From Bog-473 sp963834405 (GTDB taxonomy: Bacteria; Actinomycetota; Acidimicrobiia; Acidimicrobiales; RAAP-2): DNA of 64,000 nucleotides. Below are positions 35,227 through 44,115 of the stretch, one piece after another (the first letter of the stretch is position 1; each line of letters starts with the position of its first letter). Under the pieces are notes generated by a model, which saw only the letters and a list, made by a program, of their open reading frames with translations, made no database searches and had not been told where the DNA came from. The translations under genes and the position numbers were made by a program. Where the stretch lies: contig CAWIBX010000005.1 in the NCBI GenBank assembly GCA_963834405.1, forward strand, positions 558,001-622,000. Reading direction: 5' to 3'.

Positions 35227-35469
35227 GTGGCAGAGGGCGAGCTACAGCGGCGAGTTGGGCTCAATCTGCGCGAATACCGAGACGGCCGAGGTATGAGCCA
35301 AGAGGCTCTCGCAGCTCAACTGAAGGTTCATAGGACATACATGGGTGGTGTCGAACGGGGGGAGCGCAACCTCACGCTGAAATCCGTGGAGCGGATCGCC
35401 GAGAAACTCGGGGTCGATCCCCTGGACCTCATGAAGAAACCAAGAAGAGTGCGCGCCAGGAAGGGCTGA
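35227..35469 (+). CDS. XRE-family regulator resembling restriction-modification controller proteins
   Basis: An 80-residue Cro/C1-type HTH: LREYRDGRGMSQEALAAQLK is the first part of the HTH (split as REYRDGRGMSQEALA), then HRTYMGGVERGERNLTLKSV and LGVDPLDLM. The HRTY-x-x-x-x-ERG-RN signature is that of C proteins that time restriction-modification expression. GTG start, preceded by a GGGG stretch and two palindromes. A PD-(D/E)xK nuclease candidate lies 450 bp downstream, but no methyltransferase is visible. Confidence 0.8.
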   Translation: MAEGELQRRVGLNLREYRDGRGMSQEALAAQLKVHRTYMGGVERGERNLTLKSVERIAEKLGVDPLDLMKKPRRVRARKG

Positions 35470-35485
35470 CGGTGTTTGTTGGCGG

Positions 35486-35881
35486 TCATGGCAGCGCTTC
35501 GCGGATGAGTGACTCAACTACCTCCTGGGACTTCTGACCGTCGACCGTGAGAATGGTCGATCCATCTGGCGGAGGATCGCCACCAGGATGCTCGGAGAGG
35601 GCGCTGTAACCGTCCCCAACCTCCCGACATCCGATGAAGATGGAGCGAAAGTCAACGCCCAGAAAGCGAGCGGTGGTCCGCAGCAGCGGGTAGGGGCCTC
35701 CGCGATGCACGAGGCTCCATCTATACGTGTGACCAATGCGCTCGATGTAAAACGCGGACTCATACTCGGTCGCCACGGAGACGGCGGTCGCGACATCTTC
35801 GAGTGATGACCAGTCACGCGTACTCTTGATGAGGCGCGATCTGGAGGGGAACGGGAGCGGGGGTGCCCCGGAGCTGGACAT
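35486..35881 (-). CDS. Hypothetical protein
   Basis: A 131-residue soluble protein without a recognisable domain (YESAFYIERIGHTYRWSLVH, then a proline-rich loop). It is convergent with the C-protein-like gene and divergent from the nuclease candidate, so it sits inside a possible defence module. An immunity or accessory role is only a possibility. Confidence 0.45.
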   Translation of the reverse strand: MSSSGAPPLPFPSRSRLIKSTRDWSSLEDVATAVSVATEYESAFYIERIGHTYRWSLVHRGGPYPLLRTTARFLGVDFRSIFIGCREVGDGYSALSEHPGGDPPPDGSTILTVDGQKSQEVVESLIREALP

Positions 35882-35911
35882 GGTGAACCTCCATCGCCTG
35901 GCGTTACCACC

Positions 35912-36607
35912 GTGCCCGAAGGTCGGTTGGTGAGCGTCGTCGGCCCAGGTGCCTCGGCTCGTCTGGATGGGTTACGACACAATATAGCGGTGGCCCATTC
36001 CAATGAGTCGCCGGAGATGCGCGACATTGAGCAGTTGTTTCGCTCCGGTGACCCCAAGAGGGACAACTTTCTCTCTCGCGTATTCGGGATTTTCAACGAG
36101 GAAATCGTTCGGATGTGGTGCGCCAATCCGAACTCACCTCTTCTCGACCTGGGTCGACCGACCGTCTATACGCCTGAGGAAAAGCGGCACACCTTAGATT
36201 TCACGTTCCGCGACCAGAACAATGCGATCTTCGTCGCGGAGATGAAGTGCGAGCTGGCCTATGACGGTTACCGTTATCTCCGCTTGACCGAATCGGCACA
36301 ACTCGACCACCACCAGGGAGACGCGTTCCTACGGTTTCTTGAACTGGCGTCACCCGGCCACAGTCTCGTCGCGAAGGTCGGAGGGAGCCCGATTAGGGTG
36401 GATGGTGTGATGTTGGTCTGGGGTGCCACAACCGCACCGGGAATCGAGTCGGTGAAAAGCAAGAGGGGCATCGCCGATGTTCTGTCGGTTGAGGTGATGA
36501 TCGGCGACCTACGTCGTTGGGACGATGCGCAGTGGAAACAACGTGTGGAGCAGCTCCGTGGGTGGTGCTCCGAAATGTTCGACTTCTTGTGGGAGCCAGG
36601 TGTCTGA
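35912..36607 (+). CDS. Candidate PD-(D/E)xK nuclease
   Basis: A 231-residue protein. Asp 96 in RHTLDFTF, then Glu 110 and Lys 112 in FVAEMKCE, give the D-(x13)-ExK arrangement and the beta-strand context of the PD-(D/E)xK nuclease core. The N-terminal region contains RVFGIFNEE, similar to helices before the core in restriction-like proteins. The start could also be ATG 36017. With the C-protein-like regulator it suggests a restriction or other defence nuclease, but family identity is unproven. Confidence 0.55.
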   Translation: MPEGRLVSVVGPGASARLDGLRHNIAVAHSNESPEMRDIEQLFRSGDPKRDNFLSRVFGIFNEEIVRMWCANPNSPLLDLGRPTVYTPEEKRHTLDFTFRDQNNAIFVAEMKCELAYDGYRYLRLTESAQLDHHQGDAFLRFLELASPGHSLVAKVGGSPIRVDGVMLVWGATTAPGIESVKSKRGIADVLSVEVMIGDLRRWDDAQWKQRVEQLRGWCSEMFDFLWEPGV

Positions 36608-36884
36608 TCGCTGCCGCGCTGATGCCGTGGCGATTCTTCGGCCTGGGTTGAGAACTGGATCACCGATGATTAGCTGCTACCGTTCAAGAAGGGTCGGCCG
36701 GGTCCCCGCGAATCAACCGACGTTGTGGATGGAAGGGATGCAAGACCCGACGTAACCGGCTACGTGACCGCTCAACAAACTGAGCTGGTCGGCGAATGGT
36801 GCCGCTGCTGTCCCGCAGCCAATAGACGTGGCCGGAGTCCGCAAAACCGATCGTTGCGACGAGGTCAAGCGCGTAGGCACCAGG

Positions 36885-37295
36885 TTACTTCGACCACATG
36901 TCGTCATGTGCAGCGCACTCGAAGGTTACGAAGGTATGGGGTGGTATCTCCTCCCACGTTGCCAAGCCGAGTTGGTCGCCTGAGGGGAGTTTCACAGTGG
37001 CGGTAACTTCGAAGATCGTTCGTGTGCTTTCGTTGGCCACGGTTACAAGGGGAACGGTGACGATTTGTGCGGCAAACTCGTCGGGTTCTTTCGGCAGCAT
37101 CTTTCCCGAGGGTCCAACCGTGACTGTGACTGCCAAGGCGGCGTCATACGCGGCCGTCGCTTGAAGTTCGCGCCGGGCCCTGTGGTCCCGGCTGATGACG
37201 TACCAAGTCGCCCCAAAGGCCGCGATCGTGCCCGCGGCGGCAAGCCATTCGGCGAGGTCGCCGAGTTGAACGTGGAGCGTTGCCAGCTCGATCAC
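36885..37295 (-). CDS. Small membrane-anchored hypothetical protein
   Basis: About 136 residues from GTG 37295: one membrane segment near residues 12-33 (DLAEWLAAAGTIAAFGATWYVI) and then a soluble beta-rich domain ending in FECAAHDDMWSK. The longer frame to 37361 overlaps the next gene. No domain known; a common architecture of actinobacterial element cargo. Confidence 0.45.
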   Translation of the reverse strand: MIELATLHVQLGDLAEWLAAAGTIAAFGATWYVISRDHRARRELQATAAYDAALAVTVTVGPSGKMLPKEPDEFAAQIVTVPLVTVANESTRTIFEVTATVKLPSGDQLGLATWEEIPPHTFVTFECAAHDDMWSK

Positions 37296-37324
37296 CCTGA
37301 GCAATCGGCTGGATCGCCGGGATA

Positions 37325-37888
37325 CTAACCCGTGAACGCGGGATCGTTCGCGAACGACCACCCGTAGTACCTTGCGGCGACCTCGGCCGCGACACTTACC
37401 TCCCCGCCGGGCACTGAGCTACTGCACATGGTTTGAAGCACCTGTTGCTCGGACGCGTTGGCACCGAGCCCGAGGATGTTGGAATAGCTGTTCGCGATAT
37501 ACCGCCATGCGACTACGTTGATTCCGCCACCAGCGGGACAAGTCGTTGGGTACGGGTTCCCATCCGCACTCTGGGAAATGGGCACGGAACATTCGTCTAC
37601 GACGGGCGGCGTCGTTGCCGGTGACAAGATTTGCCGTGCCGGATTGACCGTTGTCGTCGCCGGTGGCGCAGTAGTAGTCGTGGTGGGTAGCACTGTCGTT
37701 GTTGTGGTCGAAACATGCCCTGTGTTGCTGGTTGTTGTCGCGGCTGACTTGGATGGCGATGAGGATGGGGAACGAACCGACAACCCGATGGCGAGTCCAA
37801 CGCCGACGGCGGCGAGGATGGCGAGGGCTATGCCGATTCGGACGACAGTGGATCGTCGTAGATGGATCATCGGGGGCTCGTCGGCCAC
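37325..37888 (-). CDS. Single-pass membrane protein with Ser/Thr-rich linker
   Basis: A 187-residue protein: a basic start (MIHLRRSTVVR), a membrane helix near residues 15-34, a Thr-rich linker (residues 50-80, TTTTTVLPTTTTTAPPATTT), and a Cys-containing outer domain (VDECSVPISQSADGNPYP; MCSSSVPGG). Probably exported and attached. ATG 37870 is a possible later start. Function unknown. Confidence 0.55.
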   Translation of the reverse strand: MADEPPMIHLRRSTVVRIGIALAILAAVGVGLAIGLSVRSPSSSPSKSAATTTSNTGHVSTTTTTVLPTTTTTAPPATTTVNPARQILSPATTPPVVDECSVPISQSADGNPYPTTCPAGGGINVVAWRYIANSYSNILGLGANASEQQVLQTMCSSSVPGGEVSVAAEVAARYYGWSFANDPAFTG

Positions 37889-37939
37889 GGGAACATACGG
37901 TACTTTGGCGAGTGCGGCAGATCATGGAAAGCTGTTGTG

Positions 37940-38344
37940 ATGCTTCGACGGAAACCCCGCGCCGCGCCGGTTGACCGGGGTATCTACGGGCGGGGATGGA
38001 TTGAGCCGGTTCTTGGCGAACCGATCGAAGGGTTGTTCATAGCCGAAGGCTTTGACTCTGACGGACTACAACTGATCGCCGAAGGTGAGGCAGGATTCTG
38101 CCCGTGGTCAGAGATAACTGATGTCACCATGACTCCTCGGACAGAGTTGTCGCCAGGAGTCCGAGAGCGTCACAAAGACACCTTGTCGAAGTCAACGGAT
38201 CCAAATGTCTTTGTCGGTTGGCTACCTGACGAGAAGATCGGACAAATAGGCGTCAATCCGTTCGTTCTGGTTCCGATCGGTGAGCACACCTGGCGAGATT
38301 GGTGGCAGGTATTCGTAAACGCGGGACTACTTTCCAACGACTGA
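37940..38344 (+). CDS. Hypothetical soluble protein
   Basis: A 134-residue protein starting MLRRKPR, with a beta-rich pattern (PVLGEPIEGLFIAEGF, CPWSEITDVTM) and a C-terminal WRDWWQVFVNAGL helix. No recognised domain. Divergent from the preceding membrane protein. Confidence 0.5.
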   Translation: MLRRKPRAAPVDRGIYGRGWIEPVLGEPIEGLFIAEGFDSDGLQLIAEGEAGFCPWSEITDVTMTPRTELSPGVRERHKDTLSKSTDPNVFVGWLPDEKIGQIGVNPFVLVPIGEHTWRDWWQVFVNAGLLSND

Positions 38345-38359
38345 ATATCTGTAGCCTGG

Positions 38360-38845
38360 TCACAAGTTCGCGAGAGCCAGTCCGACCTCACCCCTAGCCA
38401 TTTGCACCTTCGACCCAGCGTCTTGCCGCGAGGACGCGTCCCCAAGGGCGTGGCAGTTTGGGAGCGAGTCCTCGCGTCCGACAAGCAGGTGCTTTAGTCG
38501 GTTACATTCATGCTGCCATTCGTTACCGGTGAAGTTTTGGAATCGGTATTCACCAGTCCACATTGCAAGGCTTTCGATCACGTCGCCGATTTCCTTCAAC
38601 GCTTGACGTTGACGGTCAACCTTGGCGGCGTCCGATGCCCGGGTGGTGAGGTTCCGGTCCTCTTTGGCAACCTTCAATGTCTCACGGGACACGCGGTTGC
38701 CCCTGACGGTCGCCACGGCCGCCACCACGGCGGCCACCGCCGCCACGGAGCCGACAACGATGGTCGCAATGCCCACGACACCACGGTAGGCGACGGAGGA
38801 TTGTCCGGTTAGGTGCGTGCCACCCGCGCGTTTTGGGGGGCGCAA
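38360..38845 (-). CDS. Hypothetical membrane-anchored coiled-coil protein
   Basis: Up to 161 residues: one hydrophobic helix near residues 24-46 (IATIVVGSVAAVAAVVAAVA) and then a charged helical region (RETLKVAKEDRNL; RQRQALKEIGDVIESLAMW). The start is uncertain because the first 20 codons lack coding character; a GTG a little later is possible. Function unknown. Confidence 0.45.
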   Translation of the reverse strand: MRPPKRAGGTHLTGQSSVAYRGVVGIATIVVGSVAAVAAVVAAVATVRGNRVSRETLKVAKEDRNLTTRASDAAKVDRQRQALKEIGDVIESLAMWTGEYRFQNFTGNEWQHECNRLKHLLVGREDSLPNCHALGDASSRQDAGSKVQMARGEVGLALANL

Positions 38846-38892
38846 GGGGCATCGTGGGGGGCGGGGCGACGGTGAAATAGCATTGGCGGCCG

Positions 38893-39486
38893 ATGGGATG
38901 GGTCAGGTACGTCAGAGTACCCAAGACGAGGACGACCCCAAAGCCCCAAGCCGCAATGGCCACCGTCGCCGGTGTTCCGCACCGGTTGAGTTGGGTCGAT
39001 CGCCACGCCGGGTATCGGATGCGATGTTCATGTGGGTGGGTCGACACCGCCCGCCGACGGACCGAGAGGGACGCGATCAACATTGCGAACGGTCACATCC
39101 GGTCCTTGCAAAAGGCAGTAGCTCGACAGCAGAGCGCGGACAGGACAGCGACCTCAAAAGCGAAACAAGCGGCCAAGACTCCGCAGCAACGGCGGAAGAA
39201 CAAGGTCGTGGCATACGTCGTCCTGGGGGTCTTCGCTGCAGTAGCGACCGGGATCGGCATAGCGGTGTACCACGATTTCAACAATCCATACACGGACGGC
39301 TACAACTACGCGAGTCAGTTCAGTACATTGGGTCCACAGTTACCCGGATGCTCCCAGTACGTAATGATCAATGATGCTCACGATCGGAACGACAACTATT
39401 CGGAATGGGCGGCCGGTTGCAGGGCCGCCGCGGGCCTTCCCAATAACACGGGTACGACGGGCAACGGCAACAGCGGCAACACGTAA
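38893..39486 (+). CDS. Hypothetical membrane protein with N-terminal CxC motif
   Basis: Up to 197 residues: a basic N-terminal domain with RCSCGWVDTARRRTERDA, a Lys/Gln-rich helix, one membrane helix near residues 104-124 (VVAYVVLGVFAAVATGIGIAV) and an outer Cys-containing tail ending in Thr/Gly/Asn-rich repeats. ATG 38956 may be the real start. No known family. Confidence 0.45.
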   Translation: MGWVRYVRVPKTRTTPKPQAAMATVAGVPHRLSWVDRHAGYRMRCSCGWVDTARRRTERDAINIANGHIRSLQKAVARQQSADRTATSKAKQAAKTPQQRRKNKVVAYVVLGVFAAVATGIGIAVYHDFNNPYTDGYNYASQFSTLGPQLPGCSQYVMINDAHDRNDNYSEWAAGCRAAAGLPNNTGTTGNGNSGNT

Positions 39487-39521
39487 AGCTGACTAGTCGC
39501 TCCTACTCGGCGCGGGTGTTG

Positions 39522-39902
39522 TCAGAAGCTGATCTGCTCAACATCAGCGAGCAGATCGGGGTCGAGGACCAGTTCGTCCCATTCCGGCGGGACTGAGTAT
39601 CGGGCTAATACCGCGCACGCTGGAGCCCATGCACGGAACAAGCATGGCGGTGTCTTTGGGTTGGTGAACTTTGCGACGTATCCCCAGGCCGATTGTTCGT
39701 GCTCAAACCAGGACATTCCCCGAGCCTCGGTTACATCCCTAGCCACTCGCCACACAAAGGCGTCACTCAGATCGGTCGAAGGAGTAGGAGTGTCAGGACG
39801 CGCGTGAACGTGGAATCCAGCAGCACGGAACAGGATTAGCCATTCAGCCCGCGGTAGTAGGGCGGCGGGTGTGTGCGGCGTTACCCAGGCAAGAGCCAAC
39901 AC
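39522..39902 (-). CDS. Hypothetical protein with RGMSWF motif
   Basis: A 126-residue soluble protein. VWRVARDVTEARGMSWFEHE, FRAWAPACAVLARYS and EWDELVLDPDLL form the ordered pattern of a widespread actinobacterial/phage family of unknown function whose layout loosely recalls ADP-ribosyltransferase-like folds; I cannot confirm that. It directly follows a small gene on the same strand. Confidence 0.5.
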   Translation of the reverse strand: MLALAWVTPHTPAALLPRAEWLILFRAAGFHVHARPDTPTPSTDLSDAFVWRVARDVTEARGMSWFEHEQSAWGYVAKFTNPKTPPCLFRAWAPACAVLARYSVPPEWDELVLDPDLLADVEQISF

Positions 39903-39905
39903 CGA

Positions 39906-40100
39906 TTAAAGGTTGATGCCGGTCAAATGGCGTGACAGGTGCCAGTCCTTCACAATCCTCCGCCATTCATCAGGCGGGAAACCGCATAGTTCTGCGATCA
40001 ACGCATTCTGGTCCACGGCAAACCAAAGTCTGCCTCCCGATGCGCCTCGATTCGGTCCCGCCGGGCGTGGTGCCCGTCGCCGCCCGGAACAGTGACACAC
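39906..40100 (-). CDS. Small hypothetical protein with ALIAELCGFPPDEW motif
   Basis: A 64-residue frame whose C-terminal 40 residues (VDQNALIAELCGFPPDEWRR) look coding. It ends 3 bp before the RGMSWF gene, so the two may be one operon. The motif recurs as GLIAYMRTFPPNEWPRL in the frame at 40,692-41,042. Start uncertain. Function unknown. Confidence 0.35.
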   Translation of the reverse strand: MCHCSGRRRAPRPAGPNRGASGGRLWFAVDQNALIAELCGFPPDEWRRIVKDWHLSRHLTGINL

Positions 40101-40159
40101 GTTGGACCGTTCGGGTCGGACACAGCCGTAGCGCAGAACTACGTCTAGCCTTCCCGAGG

Positions 40160-40699
40160 ATGGATCAAGTCGCTCGGCGGGTAGTGATCGTGGTGGGGCT
40201 GCTTCTGCTTGTGCCCGCCGTGATCATCGCGTTGTTGCCCGCGTCCGTCTCGGGGTCCGTCTTGGGTGTGGGTGTTTCTGTTGGATGCAACCCTGAGAGC
40301 ATCGCCAGGGTGGGCACCACACAAACCGTGGGTGCGTCCTCCTACGTTCCAGCCATCGTCGTATGGATCGACCCGAACTCAGTCGTTCCCGCCGGGATCA
40401 ACGAGACGGATGCTCAACAAGCGAGTGTTCTCTGCGGAGCAGCCGCTCAGAACCAGATGATTCCGGCGTTGGTGTTGGGTGGGTTAGGTATCTTTCTGCT
40501 GATATTCGGAGGGGTCATCTTTCGCTACATCAGAACCGGCAACACCAATCGTCCTGCTGCATATGCCCCGGCGGCAGGGCCGAACAATCTGCCCGCACCC
40601 GGCTGGTATCCGAGTCCTGAAGACAACCGAATGCTCCGCTGGTGGGACGGCAAACGGTGGACCGGACAGACGCTTGATCGCCTACCCAAGAATGAATGA
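40160..40699 (+). CDS. DUF2510-domain membrane protein
   Basis: A 179-residue protein with two membrane helices (about residues 8-27 and 102-122), an extracellular Cys-containing loop between them, and a C-terminal DUF2510 motif PGWYPSPEDNRMLRWWDGKR (PGWYxDP-type, WWDG-W). The ATG at 40160 follows CGAGG. DUF2510 proteins are common small membrane proteins in actinobacteria; role unknown. Confidence 0.75.
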   Translation: MDQVARRVVIVVGLLLLVPAVIIALLPASVSGSVLGVGVSVGCNPESIARVGTTQTVGASSYVPAIVVWIDPNSVVPAGINETDAQQASVLCGAAAQNQMIPALVLGGLGIFLLIFGGVIFRYIRTGNTNRPAAYAPAAGPNNLPAPGWYPSPEDNRMLRWWDGKRWTGQTLDRLPKNE

Positions 40700-41042
40700 C
40701 CTTATAAGGCCGACGATGCCCAAGTGTGTGGTGTCGATCGGTCTTCACTCCGTGACCGGCCTAATCGCGTACATGCGAACATTCCCGCCGAACGAATGGC
40801 CGAGGCTCGTCGCTCCCGGCCACCGAGGGTACGCGGGAGTTACGACGCGGAAACGGCCCCTCGATTGGGTGGAGGAGGGGCCGCCGCACCTTTGTCTCGT
40901 GACTGACGTAGGCGTTGTTACTTATACCCGCGCGGAGTCCGGCTTTTACCCGCGCGGAGTCCGGCGAATCCGTCGCGACCCATCGAGTGACGCCAGTTCA
41001 CGCAAACGTCGCGTACGACCTGGGACTACCGCCCGGCCCTGA
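40692..41042 (+). CDS. Doubtful small protein
   Basis: A 116-residue frame overlapping the DUF2510 gene by 8 bp. The segment GLIAYMRTFPPNEWPRL resembles the small protein at 39,906-40,100. Against it: a hairpin CGGCCCCT/AGGGGCCG (40,854-40,883) and an 18-bp direct repeat (40,926-40,943 and 40,948-40,965) lie inside, and the C-terminal third is low-complexity basic. The first half may be a genuine fragment. Confidence 0.3.
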   Translation: MNDLIRPTMPKCVVSIGLHSVTGLIAYMRTFPPNEWPRLVAPGHRGYAGVTTRKRPLDWVEEGPPHLCLVTDVGVVTYTRAESGFYPRGVRRIRRDPSSDASSRKRRVRPGTTARP

Positions 41043-41113
41043 AGCCCGTCCCAGGCCGTGGTTAGGGTCGTTGCGAGGCGGTCGGCACGGCGGTTGGTGA
41101 ACAGGGGGTGGGA

Positions 41114-41314
41114 ATGATGCACAAGGTCCACCATCCGAAGATCGTGCAACGCGCTGATCGTAGGTGTGCGGTCGCCTGTGACGACTGTGAGCGGGACTAC
41201 GAATCCGCGACACCCATCGGGATCAACACTCCCGTCGAATCACGCGAGAGGGCTGAGCTGTTGTGGGAGAACCACTGCGAGCGCCGTCGCGTTCCGATGC
41301 GACGCGGAGCCTGA
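41114..41314 (+). CDS. Small Cys-containing protein
   Basis: A 66-residue protein with RCAVACDDCERDYESATP (three Cys) and a later HCERRR, a compact zinc-binding pattern typical of short ORFs in actinobacterial mobile elements. ATG 41114 follows GGGGGTGGGA. Function unknown. Confidence 0.5.
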   Translation: MMHKVHHPKIVQRADRRCAVACDDCERDYESATPIGINTPVESRERAELLWENHCERRRVPMRRGA

Positions 41315-41902
41315 GCCGACATGTGCGGAGCACTCGGACGATCGACCGCCCGCATCACTGATACAACCCGCGGTTCAAACCCCGCTGAAAGGGTTGAACC
41401 GTCACCCCCAATCGCCCGAGATGGCGGAAGGCGGTCGTTGACGGGGTGTCCTCATCGACCATTTGACCCCCGATCAGGGGGTCAGTGCAAGTGGCGTCCC
41501 CCGAACCGAACCCGCAGATTTGGGCTCTGACTTACCTGACTCACCGATACAGGTTCCGCCGCCTGAGGGTGCGGTCTGGCCCCGCCCTACTGGGCTGTAC
41601 GGGCGAGACCAGCCACTCCCAACTTCCTAGGTGTCCGCAAGCCCGAACACGTTGGGTGGAGATGATCGTCCCACCTGAACGGGGTGTACGCAAGGGGGGT
41701 AGGCGCAACCTCGTGCTTTGGGTCGTCAACTGCCCCGAGAGTGCCAGCGCGAGACCAAGCACCGATCCCAATCGGCATCGACATGCCCGGTCGCCACGGC
41801 TCAGATCGGGGAACTCCTTCGCGACAACCCACACTCTGGCTGCAAATCACAGACCCGCGGAGCAAGTTGATTCCTTGGCCGGGCCTGGGGTGACCCGCCG
41901 TC
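41315..41902. other. Stretch without supported genes
   Basis: About 590 bases between a small Cys protein and the remains of a serine integrase. A hairpin GGTTCAA-A-CCC / GGGTTGAACC (41,372-41,400, one bulged base) is visible. The overlapping open frames on both strands have no coding character. Confidence 0.4.
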
Positions 41903-41999
41903 CTAGACGCGTGTGTTCAAGGTCACAGTCCCCCCTCCGACACGATCTAAGCCCCATACTGGGCTTGATCCGGTTTGACGGACAGGTTGGTTGTGTTGA

Positions 42000-42887
42000 T
42001 TATGCGGCTTGAAGGTCGGCGTTGTGGTGGACAGCTTCGTATTGGGCGGGACTGAGGTAGCCGAGCGTCGAGTGCAGCCGACGGGTGTTGTACCAGCCCT
42101 CGATGTACTCGAAGACAGCGCGTCGAAGTCCAGTCCTCGTCGGCCATGCGCGCGTGTCGATGAGTTCGCGCTTGATGGTGGCGAAGAACGACTCGGCGAC
42201 CGCGTTGTCCCAGCATTCACCCTTGCGACCCACCGAGAGGACGACGCCGTTGGCCCGGGCCAGCTCGGCGAAGTCTCCGCTCGTATATTGACAGCCCCTG
42301 TCCGAATGGAAGATGACGCCTTCTTCGGGTGTGCGGTGTTCGAACGCCATGGTGAGGGCGTCTTGGACCAGCTCGGTGCGCATGTGATCGGCCAGGGCCC
42401 AGCCGACAACGCGGCGGCTGGCCAGGTCGATGACCGTGGCCAGGTAGGCCCAGCCCTCCCACGTCGAGACGTAGGTGATGTCGCCGACGTAGCGCCGGTC
42501 GAGTTCGGTGCACGGCCCGAAGTGGCGCTGGATGAGATCGCGCGCCAACTCGGCATCGGGGTCGGCCACGGTGGTCTTGCGCCAGCGCTTCTTGCACCGG
42601 CCCTCGAGGCCGGCCTGGCGCATCAGCCTGGTCACCTTGCGCTTCCCGCAGGCCACGTGGCGATGCAGGAGCTCCTTGTGGATCCGCGGGGCGCCATAGG
42701 TTCCCTTGGACTCTTTGTGGATGGCCGTGATCTGCTCGAGCAGCTCGGCGTCGGTGACCTCTCTTTGCGACGGGACGCCATTGCGGCGCTCGTAGTAGGC
42801 GGACTTGGAGACCTCGAGCAGCCCACACGCCTTGGCGACGCTGTGGCCTGCGACTTTTTCCGCCTCGATGAAGGGGTACAGCTTCAT
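42000..42887 (-). CDS. IS3-family transposase OrfB (DDE integrase core)
   Basis: A 295-residue rve-fold protein. An HTH_21 region (TYGAPRIHKELL) precedes the core, with DDE residues in DRRYVGDITYVST (first Asp), VIFHSDRGCQYTS (second Asp) and WDNAVAESFFATIKREL (Glu). ATG 42887 overlaps the orfA stop (ATGA). The open frame extends upstream into orfA, consistent with an OrfAB fusion made by frameshifting. Confidence 0.95.
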   Translation of the reverse strand: MKLYPFIEAEKVAGHSVAKACGLLEVSKSAYYERRNGVPSQREVTDAELLEQITAIHKESKGTYGAPRIHKELLHRHVACGKRKVTRLMRQAGLEGRCKKRWRKTTVADPDAELARDLIQRHFGPCTELDRRYVGDITYVSTWEGWAYLATVIDLASRRVVGWALADHMRTELVQDALTMAFEHRTPEEGVIFHSDRGCQYTSGDFAELARANGVVLSVGRKGECWDNAVAESFFATIKRELIDTRAWPTRTGLRRAVFEYIEGWYNTRRLHSTLGYLSPAQYEAVHHNADLQAA

Positions 42888-43201
42888 CGGGTCTCCTTTG
42901 CGAAAAAAGCTGTCGCTCGCTTGAGCACTTCGACGTCCTCGCGCAAGGAGCGGTTCTCCCGGCGCAAGCGACTGAGCTCGGCCCGCTCCTCGGTGGTCAG
43001 TCCCGGGCGTTCGCCCTGGTCGATCTCCGCTTGTTTCACCCAGCTGCGCACGTTGGTCTCGGTCAGATCGAAGTCCCTGGCCACCTGGCCGATGCTGCGA
43101 TCGCCGCGTCGACACAGCTCGACGATCTCAGCCTTGAACTCCGGAGTGAACGAGCGCCGCGGACGCTGCCTCCTCTTCTCCATGGTCTCCATTTTGGACA
43201 T
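42884..43201 (-). CDS. IS3-family transposase OrfA
   Basis: A 105-residue DNA-binding subunit: HTH (FTPEFKAEIVELCRRGDRSI; VARDFDLTETNVRSWVK) followed by a leucine-zipper coiled coil (LSRLRRENRSLREDVEVLKR). Near its 3' end, GCTTTTTTCGC provides a T-TTT-TTC slippery heptamer followed by AAAGGAGA, the elements expected for programmed -1 frameshifting to OrfAB. Confidence 0.94.
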   Translation of the reverse strand: MSKMETMEKRRQRPRRSFTPEFKAEIVELCRRGDRSIGQVARDFDLTETNVRSWVKQAEIDQGERPGLTTEERAELSRLRRENRSLREDVEVLKRATAFFAKETR

Positions 43202-44115
43202 CCTCTCTGGGGCTGTGCCCCTGATGGTGGATGTCCGTCAGACCGGTGGAAGCCCATACGTCCGGCTCGGACTCAACGGTCACAACCCTCTGTCGATGGT
43301 CGAACGTCAGGCGGATACCCAGCGCAGAGTAGAGGGCGGCCTTGGCTTCCGTGTCGGCCTCTGAGAGCAGCCTCAGCTTGTCCTCAACGGCGTCGATCAT
43401 CCGACGAATGTCCTCAGAGGTAATGGTCTGCTGAGGTTGCAAGAGGGCCAACTTCTGCTCGGCAGCCTTCCGGTCGCTCTGGACCTCACACATCCACTGA
43501 GCGACGATCTTGGGGTCGCCCCCCTCGTCGAGAAGTTGGCGATACTTGTTGAGCCGTGCGTCGTATTGGCGAATCTCTCGTTCCGCCGCAACTCTCTCGG
43601 TTCCCTGGTCATCGGTCTCGGCTTCCGCCAGAGCAGCCAAGGATGCACAGGTTTCGCGGATGTTGTCGGGATTGAACACGCGGCCGAGCCACTCGTCCAA
43701 AAGGGGTTCGATGGAATCTTGCCGGATGTAGACGTTTCGCGCGTGGTCGGTGCCCTTCTTCGAGGCATATTCGTCTGGGTAGCGGCATCGGTAGTGGGGC
43801 GAGTTGTTGTTCCAACTTCCCTGCATCCGCCTGCCACAGTCTTTGCAGTAGATAATGCCTCGGAGAAGGTAGTGATGACGTGCCCTTTTGACCTTGGTCG
43901 TCACGCTTCGAGAACCACTCGCAGCCTGGGTGCGAGCGCGGTGAAAGGTCGCTTTGTCGATTATGGGCTCGTGGATCAACCGATCGGAATAGACCCAGTC
44001 CTCCGCGGAGTTCCAGCGCATCTTGCTGCTACTCCCCAGCGCCACATCATCGACGTCGATGAGCACCTCGTCGCGACGTTGCTTGTTCCACACCTCATGG
44101 CCCGTGTAGCGGGGA

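Larger units (their letters stand above)
41960..43256 (-). mobile_element. IS3-family insertion sequence (1,297 bp)
   Basis: The left tip TGGGCTTGATCCGGTTTGAC and the inverted right tip TGGGCTTCCACCGGTCTGAC share most positions, begin with TG and end with CA. A 3-bp target duplication TAC lies at 41,957-41,959 and 43,257-43,259. Removing the element and one TAC restores the integrase frame (DVWGLDRVGGGT). It encodes overlapping orfA and orfB. Both are intact, so the IS may be active and recent. Confidence 0.95.

Noticed and set aside
40692..41314. A continuous operon with the DUF2510 gene
   Set aside because: Hairpin and direct repeat inside the frame and loss of coding character after 40,900 make only the first part plausible.
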